Shown: positions 1-5,986 of the stretch, piece after piece
Layout of the letters: every line of letters starts with the position of its first letter
Numbering within the stretch: position 1 is the stretch's first letter
Origin: Deltaproteobacteria bacterium
GTDB lineage: Bacteria > Desulfobacterota > B13-G15 > RBG-16-54-18
Reading direction: 5' to 3'
Assembly: GCA_003646745.1 (NCBI GenBank)
Contig: QMLM01000106.1
Coordinates: forward strand, 1-5,986
DNA: 5,986 nucleotides
Made by a program: the position numbers and the translations under genes
The notes under the pieces: model-generated
What the model was told of the DNA's origin: nothing
Databases searched by the model: none
What the model saw: the letters and a program-made list of their open reading frames with translations, nothing else

Positions 1-526
1 AACTCCTTGTGAGAGAGGCAATAGCTCCTTTAGTCGCAGCATATACCGAAATATTAGCGATACCGATTTGACTCGTTAAAGAAGCTATATTTATGACCTT
101 GCCTTTGTTTCTTTTTATCATCTCCTTTGCCACAAGCTGAGTTAGGAAAAAAACCGCCTTGAGGTTAACCCCGACAACCTTATCAAATTCTTCCCTCGAG
201 ATCTCCAAAAAGGGCTTCCTTACGTTTATGCCGGCGTTGTTGACCAATATATCGATGCTCCCCCACCTCTCCAATGTAGTAGCGACCAGATCCTCTACAT
301 CTTTCTCCTTGGTTACATCAGCAACAACCGGGATCACTGTCCCGTCCGTCTCTTCCGCAATCCTTGAAGAAGCGGCCTTTACCTCCTGAGCGGTACGACT
401 CACTATCACCACCTTGGCTCCTGCACCAGCAAGCGCAGCAGCTATTCCATAACCCAGCCCACGACTTCCCCCTGTGACAATGCTGACCTTATCCTTAAGC
501 GAAAACTGTTCTAAAACCCGACTCAC
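1..526 (-). CDS. SDR-family oxidoreductase, 3' end cut by window edge
   Basis: This is a cytoplasmic NAD(P)(H)-dependent short-chain dehydrogenase that interconverts an alcohol and a carbonyl. The first 175 residues are present, and about 75-85 C-terminal residues of a typical 250-260 aa SDR lie beyond the left edge. Reading from a GTG start, I see the Rossmann glycine motif TGGSRGLG (residues 18-25), an Asp at 70 after beta-3, NNAG at 96-99, and a complete catalytic tetrad Asn121, Ser149, Tyr162 and Lys166 (VYAATK). Arg22 in the glycine motif and Arg44 after beta-2 suggest NADP(H) preference (inference). The N-terminal FSLKDK leading into the glycine motif resembles the gluconate 5-dehydrogenase/FabG-like branch, but substrate cannot be read from this. 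The GTG start overlaps the last base of the upstream alcohol dehydrogenase stop (TAGTG) and has a strong ribosome site, so the two are translationally coupled. Confidence 0.93.
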   Translation of the reverse strand, partial: MSRVLEQFSLKDKVSIVTGGSRGLGYGIAAALAGAGAKVVIVSRTAQEVKAASSRIAEETDGTVIPVVADVTKEKDVEDLVATTLERWGSIDILVNNAGINVRKPFLEISREEFDKVVGVNLKAVFFLTQLVAKEMIKRNKGKVINIASLTSQIGIANISVYAATKGAIASLTRS

Positions 527-1719
527 TAAAAAGCCTCCTCATAGATCTTTCTTACATCCTCTTCTGAGAGATCCCTGGGGTTAGGGACGAAAAGTCGAGC
601 CTGTTTCATCCCTCCCTCAACCAATTTGGGGAGGTCGCTTTTTGGTATCTTATATTCGGAAAGTCTATAGGGAATGTTAACAGCGTTGAGCAATTTCTCG
701 ACCGCTTCTACAGCCTTCTGGGCCGCTTCGTATAAAGAAAGTCCTTCGATCTCCTCTCCCATCGCCTCTGCGATCTTTGCATATTTTGGTAAGTTTCCTA
801 TGAGATTGAACTTCATAACATGGGGGAGCATTATCGCATTAGATCTACCATGAGACATATGGTATTCGGTCCCTAAAACGTACGCCAAGCCATGGACCGC
901 TCCTAACCCCCCACTGGTGAAGGCCAGACCAGCTATGTTGGCAGCGAGCAACATGTTGTATCTCGCTTCGATGTCGTTACCCTTTGCATATGCCACTGGG
1001 AGGTTATGGGCTATGAGGCTTATCGCTTCGATGGCCAATATATCGGAAAAAGGCGTGGCATTGACCGAAACGAAGGCCTCTATCGCATGGACCAATGCGT
1101 CGAGTCCAGTATCCGCAGTCACAAATGGAGGCATGGAAAGGGTAAGCAAAGGATCCAGAATCGCCACATCTGCAAGATTGAAGTTACTGTACACCACTTT
1201 TTTTGTGTTCTCGGCCTCATCCGTTATCACAAAAACCCTTGTCACCTCGCTACCTGTCCCAGCGGTGGTAGGCACCAGTATCTTAGGCAGTCCCCTTTTA
1301 GGAACGGTATCTACCCCTACGTAATCCAGTACCTTTCCTTTATTGGTCGCTAAAATAGCAGCCCCTTTTGCTGTATCCAGGGAACTGCCCCCTCCTACCC
1401 CCACAATGAGATCGTACTTCCCTTCCTGCACCATTTGGGCACATTCATCCACTATTCGTGCAGGGGGTTCTGGCTCAACTTTATCAAAGATCCCGACTTT
1501 TATCCTCTCTGACTTTAATGACTCTTCAATGACCCCTATTAACCCCGCTTTCACAACCCCCGGATCGGTGACTATAAGGGCCCTTTTGCTTCCAAGGGCC
1601 TTCGCTTCCTTTCCGACCTGCTGTGCAGCACCCTTTCCAACGATTATCTTATTGGGGGAGAGGAAGACGCTTACCTTATCTGCCTCGTAATATGACCTCT
1701 TTTCTCTTATTGCAGCCAT
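526..1719 (-). CDS. Iron-containing (group III) alcohol dehydrogenase
   Basis: This cytoplasmic enzyme of the Fe-ADH family (FucO, 1,3-propanediol dehydrogenase and relatives) performs NAD(P)-linked interconversion of alcohols and aldehydes or ketones. Its 397 aa is close to the usual 380-400. The N-terminal nucleotide-binding half carries GVGGGSSLDTAKG (107-119) and TTAGTGSEVTR (151-161). The C-terminal helical half carries the metal site. By alignment in the head with FucO (D196, H200, H263, H277) the ligands are Asp207, His211, His276 and His290, all present. The residue four after His276 is Tyr280, where FucO has His267. I chose the ATG at 1719 rather than the in-frame ATG at 1737 because AAAGGAGGAG precedes it by 5 nt while the upstream ATG has no ribosome site. 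The start lies 44 nt inside the end of livM in another frame; the stop overlaps the SDR start. Exact substrate is unknown. Confidence 0.95.
   Translation of the reverse strand: MAAIREKRSYYEADKVSVFLSPNKIIVGKGAAQQVGKEAKALGSKRALIVTDPGVVKAGLIGVIEESLKSERIKVGIFDKVEPEPPARIVDECAQMVQEGKYDLIVGVGGGSSLDTAKGAAILATNKGKVLDYVGVDTVPKRGLPKILVPTTAGTGSEVTRVFVITDEAENTKKVVYSNFNLADVAILDPLLTLSMPPFVTADTGLDALVHAIEAFVSVNATPFSDILAIEAISLIAHNLPVAYAKGNDIEARYNMLLAANIAGLAFTSGGLGAVHGLAYVLGTEYHMSHGRSNAIMLPHVMKFNLIGNLPKYAKIAEAMGEEIEGLSLYEAAQKAVEAVEKLLNAVNIPYRLSEYKIPKSDLPKLVEGGMKQARLFVPNPRDLSEEDVRKIYEEAF
534..540 (-). promoter_or_regulatory. Ribosome binding site for the SDR gene
   Basis: The minus strand reads GAGGAGG, then a 7-nt spacer, then GTG at 526-524. 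This near-perfect Shine-Dalgarno site decides the non-ATG start. It lies inside the last codons of the alcohol dehydrogenase gene. Confidence 0.85.
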
Positions 1720-2698
1720 ACTGTCTCCTCCTTTCATTTTTGAAGATTTTCATCTCTTTCAACGTGCCATAGAGGCCTTTTGGCAAAAAGATTATCAGAA
1801 CGATAAGGGCAATTCCATAAGCCACTTCAGAGATGCCTATAAATTTAGTCCCGTAGGAGACCCTTATATATTCCTCAAGTGAGACAATCATGGCTGTACC
1901 AATCGTCGGCCCCCACATATCGAACATCCCGCCCAATATTGCCTTAAAGGGGATGGCTAAAGAAACCTCCACCCCTGATAAGGTGTGAGGGTTTAGATAG
2001 GTAATATACTGAGCATACAGCACCCCTCCGATCCCTGTTAAGAACGCACTTATGATTGTAATGGTCATTTTGTACTTAATTATGTTTATTCCAACAGATG
2101 AGGCTGCAATTTCGTCTTCGCCGATGGCCCTCAAGGCTTTTTGCATTTTGCTTTTGTCTATTCTCACCCACAGATAGAGGGCAAATACCAAAAACAAAAA
2201 GGATAGATAATAGAAATAAACCTTATTGGAGAATTGGAAATAAAGGGGGGCATTCCCCAAATTTCTAATTGTAAACCCTAAAGACCCCCCCGTTGTATCC
2301 CGCAGAGCTATGATTGAAAGGGCCACCAGTTCACCTACGGCTAAAGTCACCAAAGCGAAGTAATCCCCGATCACACCGAACCTGAAACAGGCATATCCTA
2401 AGACCGCTGCCAGAAAGGCAGCCGATGAGGCTCCAATTAACATCCCAATCCATGGGGATAAATTGAAGTAATTGAAGAGAAGGGCGGTAACATATGCGCC
2501 GATTCCCAAAAAGGCTCCATGTCCTAACGAGACCAGCCCAAAGCGTCCCATATAAGCCCATGCAGTGGAGATGTAAGCCCAGATAAAGATAAGGGTCATG
2601 ATGTGAACCAGATATGGTGACGGTGAAGCGGCTGGGAAGATAACCAAAAGAACCAAGATCAATAGAAGAAAAAGCTTCTTAACCCATGGTGACTTCAT
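1676..2698 (-). CDS. livM: LivM-type ABC transporter permease
   Basis: This is the second integral membrane subunit of a HAAT-family importer; it pairs with LivH to form the channel. The 340-residue protein is strongly hydrophobic with roughly nine or ten predicted membrane segments. Family landmarks are LGHGAFLGIGAYVTALL (58-74), DYFALVTLAVGEL (112-124), the cytoplasmic ATPase-coupling loop ALRAIGEDEIAASSVGI (188-204), FLTGIGGVLYAQ (219-230) and ILGGMFDMWGPTIG (254-267). In the last motif, Met-Phe-Asp stands where many LivM proteins have a Gly-rich GGxGT/S turn. The ATG overlaps the livH stop by one base (TGATG), with GAGG 6 nt upstream. The final 14 or so residues (from about Tyr327, charged and Arg/Lys rich) overlap the alcohol dehydrogenase start out of frame and look like fortuitous read-through of its leader rather than a conserved tail. 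The family is clear; the substrate is not. Confidence 0.95.
   Translation of the reverse strand: MKSPWVKKLFLLLILVLLVIFPAASPSPYLVHIMTLIFIWAYISTAWAYMGRFGLVSLGHGAFLGIGAYVTALLFNYFNLSPWIGMLIGASSAAFLAAVLGYACFRFGVIGDYFALVTLAVGELVALSIIALRDTTGGSLGFTIRNLGNAPLYFQFSNKVYFYYLSFLFLVFALYLWVRIDKSKMQKALRAIGEDEIAASSVGINIIKYKMTITIISAFLTGIGGVLYAQYITYLNPHTLSGVEVSLAIPFKAILGGMFDMWGPTIGTAMIVSLEEYIRVSYGTKFIGISEVAYGIALIVLIIFLPKGLYGTLKEMKIFKNERRRQYGCNKRKEVILRGR
1725..1734 (-). promoter_or_regulatory. Ribosome binding site for the alcohol dehydrogenase
   Basis: The minus strand reads AAAGGAGGAG, then ACAGT, then ATG at 1719-1717. It decides the start in favour of the second in-frame ATG. The same bases encode Glu-Arg-Arg-Arg in the tail of LivM, so the site is embedded in the preceding gene. 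Confidence 0.85.
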
Positions 2699-3561
2699 CA
2701 GGTTCCTCTAACGCCCAAAATTCCCTGCGGTCTCACAAGCATTACCAAAATAAAGATGAGAAGGGCTATGATGTCGGCCACCTCTGCCGTCGTCAGCACA
2801 GCGGAGACTGAAGTGACTATCCCTATTATAAAAGCGCTGATGAACCCCCCCAAAAGGTTGCCCATGCCACCTAAGACGACGATGATAAAGGCCATAATGG
2901 TGAAGCTGGAACCAAAGTGGGGGTGAACTGTATAGATGGGAGTGAAAAAGGCGGCGACAATACCTGTCAAAGCCCCACCTGCCGCAAGGGTTACGAAATA
3001 TATCAGCCTCGAATTGACCCCCATAACCTTTGCGATCTCTACATCCTGAGCAGTCGCTCGGATAGCAAGTCCTATATAAGTCTTGTGCAAAAATAGATAA
3101 AGCAATCCTAATGTCATCAAAGCACCCAAGAAGGCGATGAGGCAAGAAAAGCGGATGTAAAAATTCCCAATATGGAGGATGGGAAGATAAAGGGGAATTC
3201 CCCGATAGTCAGCTCCCCATATCACCATAGCCAAGTTCTCAAAAACGATGATCAAACCAGCAAGGGCCAATAACTGATTAAGTCGAGGAGCGTCAAGTAG
3301 AGGCTCAATTACCAACAGTTGCGTCAAAATGCCTAAAACCGCCATCGCACAAATAGCAATCAACGAGGAGATGATAAGGGGGACATGAAGTTGTACGGTC
3401 AACACATAAATCAAATAGAACCCAAGCATTACAAACTGGCCATAGGCCATATGGATAATCTTCACCACCCCGAAAATTAAATTCAGGCCGAAAGCTAATA
3501 ATGCCAAAACCCCTCCCAACAAGATACCGTTTATGGCTGCATTTATTATCTGTTCAAACAT
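2698..3561 (-). CDS. livH: LivH-type ABC transporter permease
   Basis: This is the first integral membrane subunit of the HAAT importer. The 287 residues match the usual LivH length (about 285-310), with roughly eight hydrophobic segments. Family landmarks are the N-terminal NGILLGGVLALLAFGLNLIF followed by GVVKIIHMAYGQFVMLG (11-47), the ATPase-coupling loop IGLAIRATAQDVEIAKVMG (163-181), TLAAGGALTGIVAAF (191-205) and VVLGGMGNLLGGF (228-240). The usual Phe-Ala-His-Gly near residue 38 is Met-Ala-Tyr-Gly here. It begins 9 nt after the livF stop. The only ribosome-site-like bases (AAAGG) sit almost against the ATG, so initiation probably relies on coupling from livF. The stop overlaps the livM start by one base. 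Confidence 0.95.
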   Translation of the reverse strand: MFEQIINAAINGILLGGVLALLAFGLNLIFGVVKIIHMAYGQFVMLGFYLIYVLTVQLHVPLIISSLIAICAMAVLGILTQLLVIEPLLDAPRLNQLLALAGLIIVFENLAMVIWGADYRGIPLYLPILHIGNFYIRFSCLIAFLGALMTLGLLYLFLHKTYIGLAIRATAQDVEIAKVMGVNSRLIYFVTLAAGGALTGIVAAFFTPIYTVHPHFGSSFTIMAFIIVVLGGMGNLLGGFISAFIIGIVTSVSAVLTTAEVADIIALLIFILVMLVRPQGILGVRGT

Positions 3562-3570
3562 GCCTTTATT

Positions 3571-4275
3571 TTATATCCCTAAATATGCTTTCTTGATATA
3601 CGGGTTTCTCAAAAAATCCTCCCTTCCTCCATGAAATTCCAATTTCCCAGATTCGAGTAGGTACGCGTGGTCCGCTAACTCAAGGGCCTTCCTTGCATTT
3701 TGCTCCACCATCAATATGGAATATCCCTGAGAGCGAATTTTGCCGATAAATTCAAAGACTCGCGATACGACTCGAGGTGCTAACCCTAAGGAAGGCTCAT
3801 CTAACATAATCAACTTGGGTTGTGACATGAGACTGCGAGCGATGGCAAGCATCTGACGCTCACCGCCACTGAGGGAACCGGCCAATTGGTTCCTTCTTTC
3901 TTTGAGAATAGGGAAAAGCTCGAATATCTCCTCTAATGTCCTTCTAAATCCCCCCCTTGCCCTTTTAGCGAAGGATCCGATTTTTAGATTATCGTAAACA
4001 GTAAGATAGGGGAAAAGCCTCCCCCCTTCTGGCACGAGGGCTATCCCCAACTCGACGATCTCGTGAGGTTCCTTATCATCTATTCGATGCCCGTCAAAAT
4101 ATATCGCCCCAGACGTTGGCTTCAGCAAACCCGAAATCACCCGTAAGAGGGTCGTCTTCCCAGCTCCGTTCGGTCCCACTACGATCGCCGTCTCCCCACT
4201 CTTTACTTCGATGGAGACCTCATGGAGAACTTGGAATTCTCCGTAAGAAACATTTATTTTTTCGACCCTCAACAT
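3571..4275 (-). CDS. livF: LivF-type ABC transporter ATP-binding protein
   Basis: This is one of the two cytoplasmic ATPases that energise the HAAT importer. The 234 residues match the family. Walker A is GPNGAGKTT (34-42), the Q-loop region has the LivF-typical VPEGGRLFPYLTV with Glu83 in place of the canonical Gln, the signature is LSGGERQ (135-141), Walker B is LIMLDE (155-160) with catalytic Glu160, and the D-loop is PSLGLAP. The switch position reads VEQN (190-193), the Gln-for-His form that is usual for LivF and separates it from LivG. The start follows the livG stop after 9 nt. GAGGAG abuts the ATG directly, an unusually short spacing, but the MLRVE N-terminus fits the family, so I keep this ATG. 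Expression is probably coupled to livG. Confidence 0.96.
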   Translation of the reverse strand: MLRVEKINVSYGEFQVLHEVSIEVKSGETAIVVGPNGAGKTTLLRVISGLLKPTSGAIYFDGHRIDDKEPHEIVELGIALVPEGGRLFPYLTVYDNLKIGSFAKRARGGFRRTLEEIFELFPILKERRNQLAGSLSGGERQMLAIARSLMSQPKLIMLDEPSLGLAPRVVSRVFEFIGKIRSQGYSILMVEQNARKALELADHAYLLESGKLEFHGGREDFLRNPYIKKAYLGI

Positions 4276-4284
4276 CTCCTCGGT

Positions 4285-5016
4285 TTAGGATTCCTCCCCC
4301 AAATAAGCCTCGATCACCCTTTCATCCTTAGAGACTTCAGTTGGGCTTCCATCAGCTATCACTTCGCCATAGTCCAAAACTATAACTCGCTCCACGAGGT
4401 TCATAAGGGCACCTATTATGTGTTCCACCCATATGATCGTTATCCCCATCTCATCCCTTATCCGCTTCAGGATTGAAGAAGCCTCTGCCAATTCTTCCTT
4501 ATTTAAACCGCTCAAGACCTCATCTGCCAGAAGAAGAGCAGGTCTTGTCGCCAATGCTCTCGCCAGTTCCAGTCTCCTTAACCCCACAGCAGTGAGCTCA
4601 TCGGGCATGGTGGATTCATCTACCCTTAGTCCTACAAAATTCAAGTACTTAAGAGCCTCCTGTTTGACATTTTCTTCAGAATAAGGCACAAATTGCTCAA
4701 AATTGCCAAACAAAACTCCCAGCATCACATTTTCAATTACACTCAAGTTTTTAAAAGGCCTGGGAATTTGAAAAGTCCTGGCGATGCCTAAGTGGCATAT
4801 CTTATTGGGATTAAGCCCTGTGATATCCCTTCCCATATAAAGGACCCTTCCTGAGGAGGGTTTCAGTACACCCGATATGATATTAAAAAGGGTGGTTTTC
4901 CCTGATCCGTTGGGGCCGATAAGCCCCACGAATTCCCCTTTTTCCACTTTTATCGAAACATCCTTCAGGGCTGCCAAGCCTCCAAAATACCTACTTATGC
5001 CCCTTAGCTCGAGCAT
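4285..5016 (-). CDS. livG: LivG-type ABC transporter ATP-binding protein
   Basis: This is the partner cytoplasmic ATPase of the HAAT importer; at 243 residues it is slightly short of the usual 250-260. Walker A is GPNGSGKTT (34-42), the Q-loop is TFQ with Gln83 followed by IPRPF as in LivG, Walker B is LLLADE (161-166) with Glu166, the D-loop is VLSGLN, and the H-loop is VEH with His199, the LivG hallmark. The C-terminal YGEVIADGSP is also typical. The ABC signature is degenerate: LTAVGLRRLELARAL (141-155) where canonical proteins have LSGGQ, or LSYGQ in many LivG. I recall related LivG variants such as LTLAG followed by the same DEV.GLN stretch, so it is likely functional. The start has AAAGGAG 3 nt upstream. 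It is the first gene after the hairpin and is followed 9 nt later by livF. Confidence 0.95.
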   Translation of the reverse strand: MLELRGISRYFGGLAALKDVSIKVEKGEFVGLIGPNGSGKTTLFNIISGVLKPSSGRVLYMGRDITGLNPNKICHLGIARTFQIPRPFKNLSVIENVMLGVLFGNFEQFVPYSEENVKQEALKYLNFVGLRVDESTMPDELTAVGLRRLELARALATRPALLLADEVLSGLNKEELAEASSILKRIRDEMGITIIWVEHIIGALMNLVERVIVLDYGEVIADGSPTEVSKDERVIEAYLGEES

Positions 5017-5050
5017 AATCTCCTTTTTTAATTCTAAAAGAGTAGAAAAA

Positions 5051-5096
5051 TAAAATAGAAAAATTAAGTTGGGGGGCAGAAGTTGCCCCCCAACTT
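5051..5096 (-). terminator. Intrinsic terminator/attenuator between livK and livG
   Basis: A perfect 12-bp inverted repeat (AAGTTGGGGGGC at 5066-5077 and its complement at 5085-5096) encloses a 7-nt loop. On the minus strand, just after the binding-protein gene, the stem is followed by AATTTTTCTATTTTATTTTT, a classic Rho-independent layout. The arm begins 19 nt past the livK stop. Because livG to sdr follow in the same direction with no clear promoter, partial termination here would set binding protein above transporter. The plus strand also shows a five-T tail (5095-5099), so weak bidirectional action is possible, but no gene points that way. Confidence 0.88.
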
Positions 5097-5114
5097 TTTA
5101 GCAATGCTTCTTTC

Positions 5115-5986
5115 TTATTTTGCAAAGGGCGAATCCGAAGGCAGAGGAAGCTTTGCCTCTATGGTCTTCAGTGCACTTGGCCACACGATCTCAACCTTCC
5201 CGTTGACCCATTGCATAACGACTGGATACGACCGCAAATTCTGACCAGCATACTCATGCTCTGGGGGTGCAAACTTCACCCCATAACCACAAGGAGTCGC
5301 CCCCTCTGGGATATCGAGCTCCCTGGCAGCCATCCTCACGGTATCCGCAGTGACCTTGCCATATTTCTGAATGGCCCTGGGCAGAACCTCGCCGATCAGG
5401 ATCCAAGTATGACCAAAGCCCTGGGTTGCATGAGTGGGAGGATTTGCTTCGCCGTATTTCTCCTTATACCTTCTCAGAAACTCAGCTATTAACTTGTCCA
5501 TCCCTGGTTTAAGCTTTTTCACATCGAGAATCTGTGCAGGCGCTGGGTCCACGTTGTAGGTGTAGTTTACTATTTCCCGGCCCAACGATTTTTCAAGCAG
5601 AGGGAAGTTAGCATACCCGGCTCCATGGCCAATGATCGCCTTCGTCTTCAATCCCAGCTCCCTCGCCTGCCGGAGGAAAAGGACTATGTCAGGGAAATAA
5701 CCTGTATGAAGGATAACATCCGGCTTGCTGGCCTTAAGCTTTAAGATCAGAGAGGAAAGGTCCTTAGTAGTGTGAGCATAACCTTCTTTGAGGACGACCT
5801 TCATTCCGTATTTCTTTACTTGCTGGAGGTTGGCTTTGGATACAGAAACCCCATAAGGACCGTCCTCATGGATGATGGCCACTTTTACTTGGCTCGGACT
5901 CTTGTACCCGAGTTTTTGATAATTCTCCTTCAAAAATTCCACCGAGCTCTTGCCCCACTGAGATCCCATAGGCTGAACCCGAAACA
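5115..5986 (-). CDS. livK: LIV-type solute-binding protein of ABC importer, 5' end cut
   Basis: This is the extracytoplasmic receptor of the importer (type 1 periplasmic-binding fold, Peripla_BP_6/LivK family), which delivers ligand to LivH-LivM. The reading frame is open to the right edge, giving 289 residues; about 110-130 N-terminal residues including the signal peptide are outside. The frame continues through FRVQP before MGSQWG, so that Met is internal, not the start. Visible family elements are VAIIHEDGPYGVSVSKANLQ (start of the second lobe), KDLSSLILKLKASKPDVIL, LFLRQARELGLKTKAIIG, a Gly/Tyr-rich stretch around HGAGYANF, and the C-terminal VVMQWVNGKVEIVWP ending in LPLP. Membrane segments are absent, as expected. 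This subunit determines specificity, but the ligand cannot be read with confidence. The terminator follows directly. The livK symbol denotes family, not proven leucine binding. Confidence 0.93.
   Translation of the reverse strand, partial: FRVQPMGSQWGKSSVEFLKENYQKLGYKSPSQVKVAIIHEDGPYGVSVSKANLQQVKKYGMKVVLKEGYAHTTKDLSSLILKLKASKPDVILHTGYFPDIVLFLRQARELGLKTKAIIGHGAGYANFPLLEKSLGREIVNYTYNVDPAPAQILDVKKLKPGMDKLIAEFLRRYKEKYGEANPPTHATQGFGHTWILIGEVLPRAIQKYGKVTADTVRMAARELDIPEGATPCGYGVKFAPPEHEYAGQNLRSYPVVMQWVNGKVEIVWPSALKTIEAKLPLPSDSPFAK

Noticed and set aside
159..389. Plus-strand open frame of 76 codons antisense to the SDR gene
   Set aside because: The minus-strand frame encodes an SDR with all catalytic motifs; the plus-strand product has no recognisable domain and no convincing ribosome site.
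917..1690. Three plus-strand open frames antisense to the alcohol dehydrogenase
   Set aside because: They mirror a well-conserved enzyme gene, show low-complexity Ser/Ala/Thr-rich products and have no operon context.
1720..1737. ATG at 1737 as the alcohol dehydrogenase start
   Set aside because: It lacks a ribosome site and would put the strong AAAGGAGGAG inside the coding region; the ATG at 1719 is ideally spaced.
2331..3145. Minus-strand alternate-frame open frames of 76 and 145 codons inside livM and livH
   Set aside because: They are out-of-frame shadows of conserved permease genes; their Arg/His/Gly-rich products match nothing recognisable.
5031..5036. TAGAAT as a possible -10 box for a livG promoter
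   Set aside because: There is no -35 match at about 17 bp upstream, and the implied start site would fall on or beside the livG ribosome site, leaving no leader. The AT-rich stretch is explained as the terminator tail.
5060..5100. The inverted repeat as an operator or mobile-element end
   Set aside because: The G/C-rich perfect stem with short loop and T-rich tail directly after a stop codon is fully explained as an intrinsic terminator; there are no transposase fragments or target duplications nearby.
5967..5969. ATG at 5969 as the start of the solute-binding protein
   Set aside because: The frame stays open upstream (Phe-Arg-Val-Gln-Pro) to the edge, there is no signal peptide after this Met, and the family's first lobe is missing, so it is an internal residue of a truncated gene.

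Overview
This looks like an ordinary bacterial chromosomal segment. All seven genes read on the minus strand, so transcription runs from the right edge to the left edge. The gene set is a HAAT-family (branched-chain amino acid/LIV type) ABC importer followed by two dehydrogenases. Bacterial signs are strong Shine-Dalgarno sequences (GGAGG type), one-base stop/start overlaps and a classic GC-stem, T-tail hairpin terminator. The frequent ATA isoleucine and AGG/AGA arginine codons argue against a close enteric relative. The taxon cannot be fixed from this sequence; a free-living anaerobe or thermophile is only a guess.

Layout in transcription order: (1) 5986-5115, the C-terminal 289 residues of a periplasmic/extracytoplasmic solute-binding protein, cut by the right edge; (2) about 98 bp of non-coding DNA with a 12-bp perfect stem terminator or attenuator; (3) livG-type ATPase, 5016-4285; (4) livF-type ATPase, 4275-3571; (5) livH-type permease, 3561-2698; (6) livM-type permease, 2698-1676; (7) iron-containing (group III) alcohol dehydrogenase, 1719-526; (8) a short-chain dehydrogenase/reductase (SDR), 526-1, cut by the left edge. 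From livG onward intergenic gaps are 9 bp or less, or the genes overlap, so livG-livF-livH-livM-adh-sdr is almost certainly one polycistronic unit.

How it works together: the binding protein captures a small solute, LivH and LivM form the membrane channel, and LivG and LivF hydrolyse ATP. The two co-translated dehydrogenases suggest that the imported solute, or its breakdown product, is an alcohol, aldehyde, ketone or hydroxy acid rather than necessarily a branched-chain amino acid. This is inference from context. The hairpin between the binding protein and livG would let the binding protein be made in excess of the membrane components.

I found no RNA genes, mobile elements, CRISPR arrays or long repeats. 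No stretch over 300 bp lacks a gene. I do not see a new kind of system; the points worth a second look are substrate identity, the terminator, a 44-nt out-of-frame overlap between livM and the alcohol dehydrogenase, and two motif deviations.
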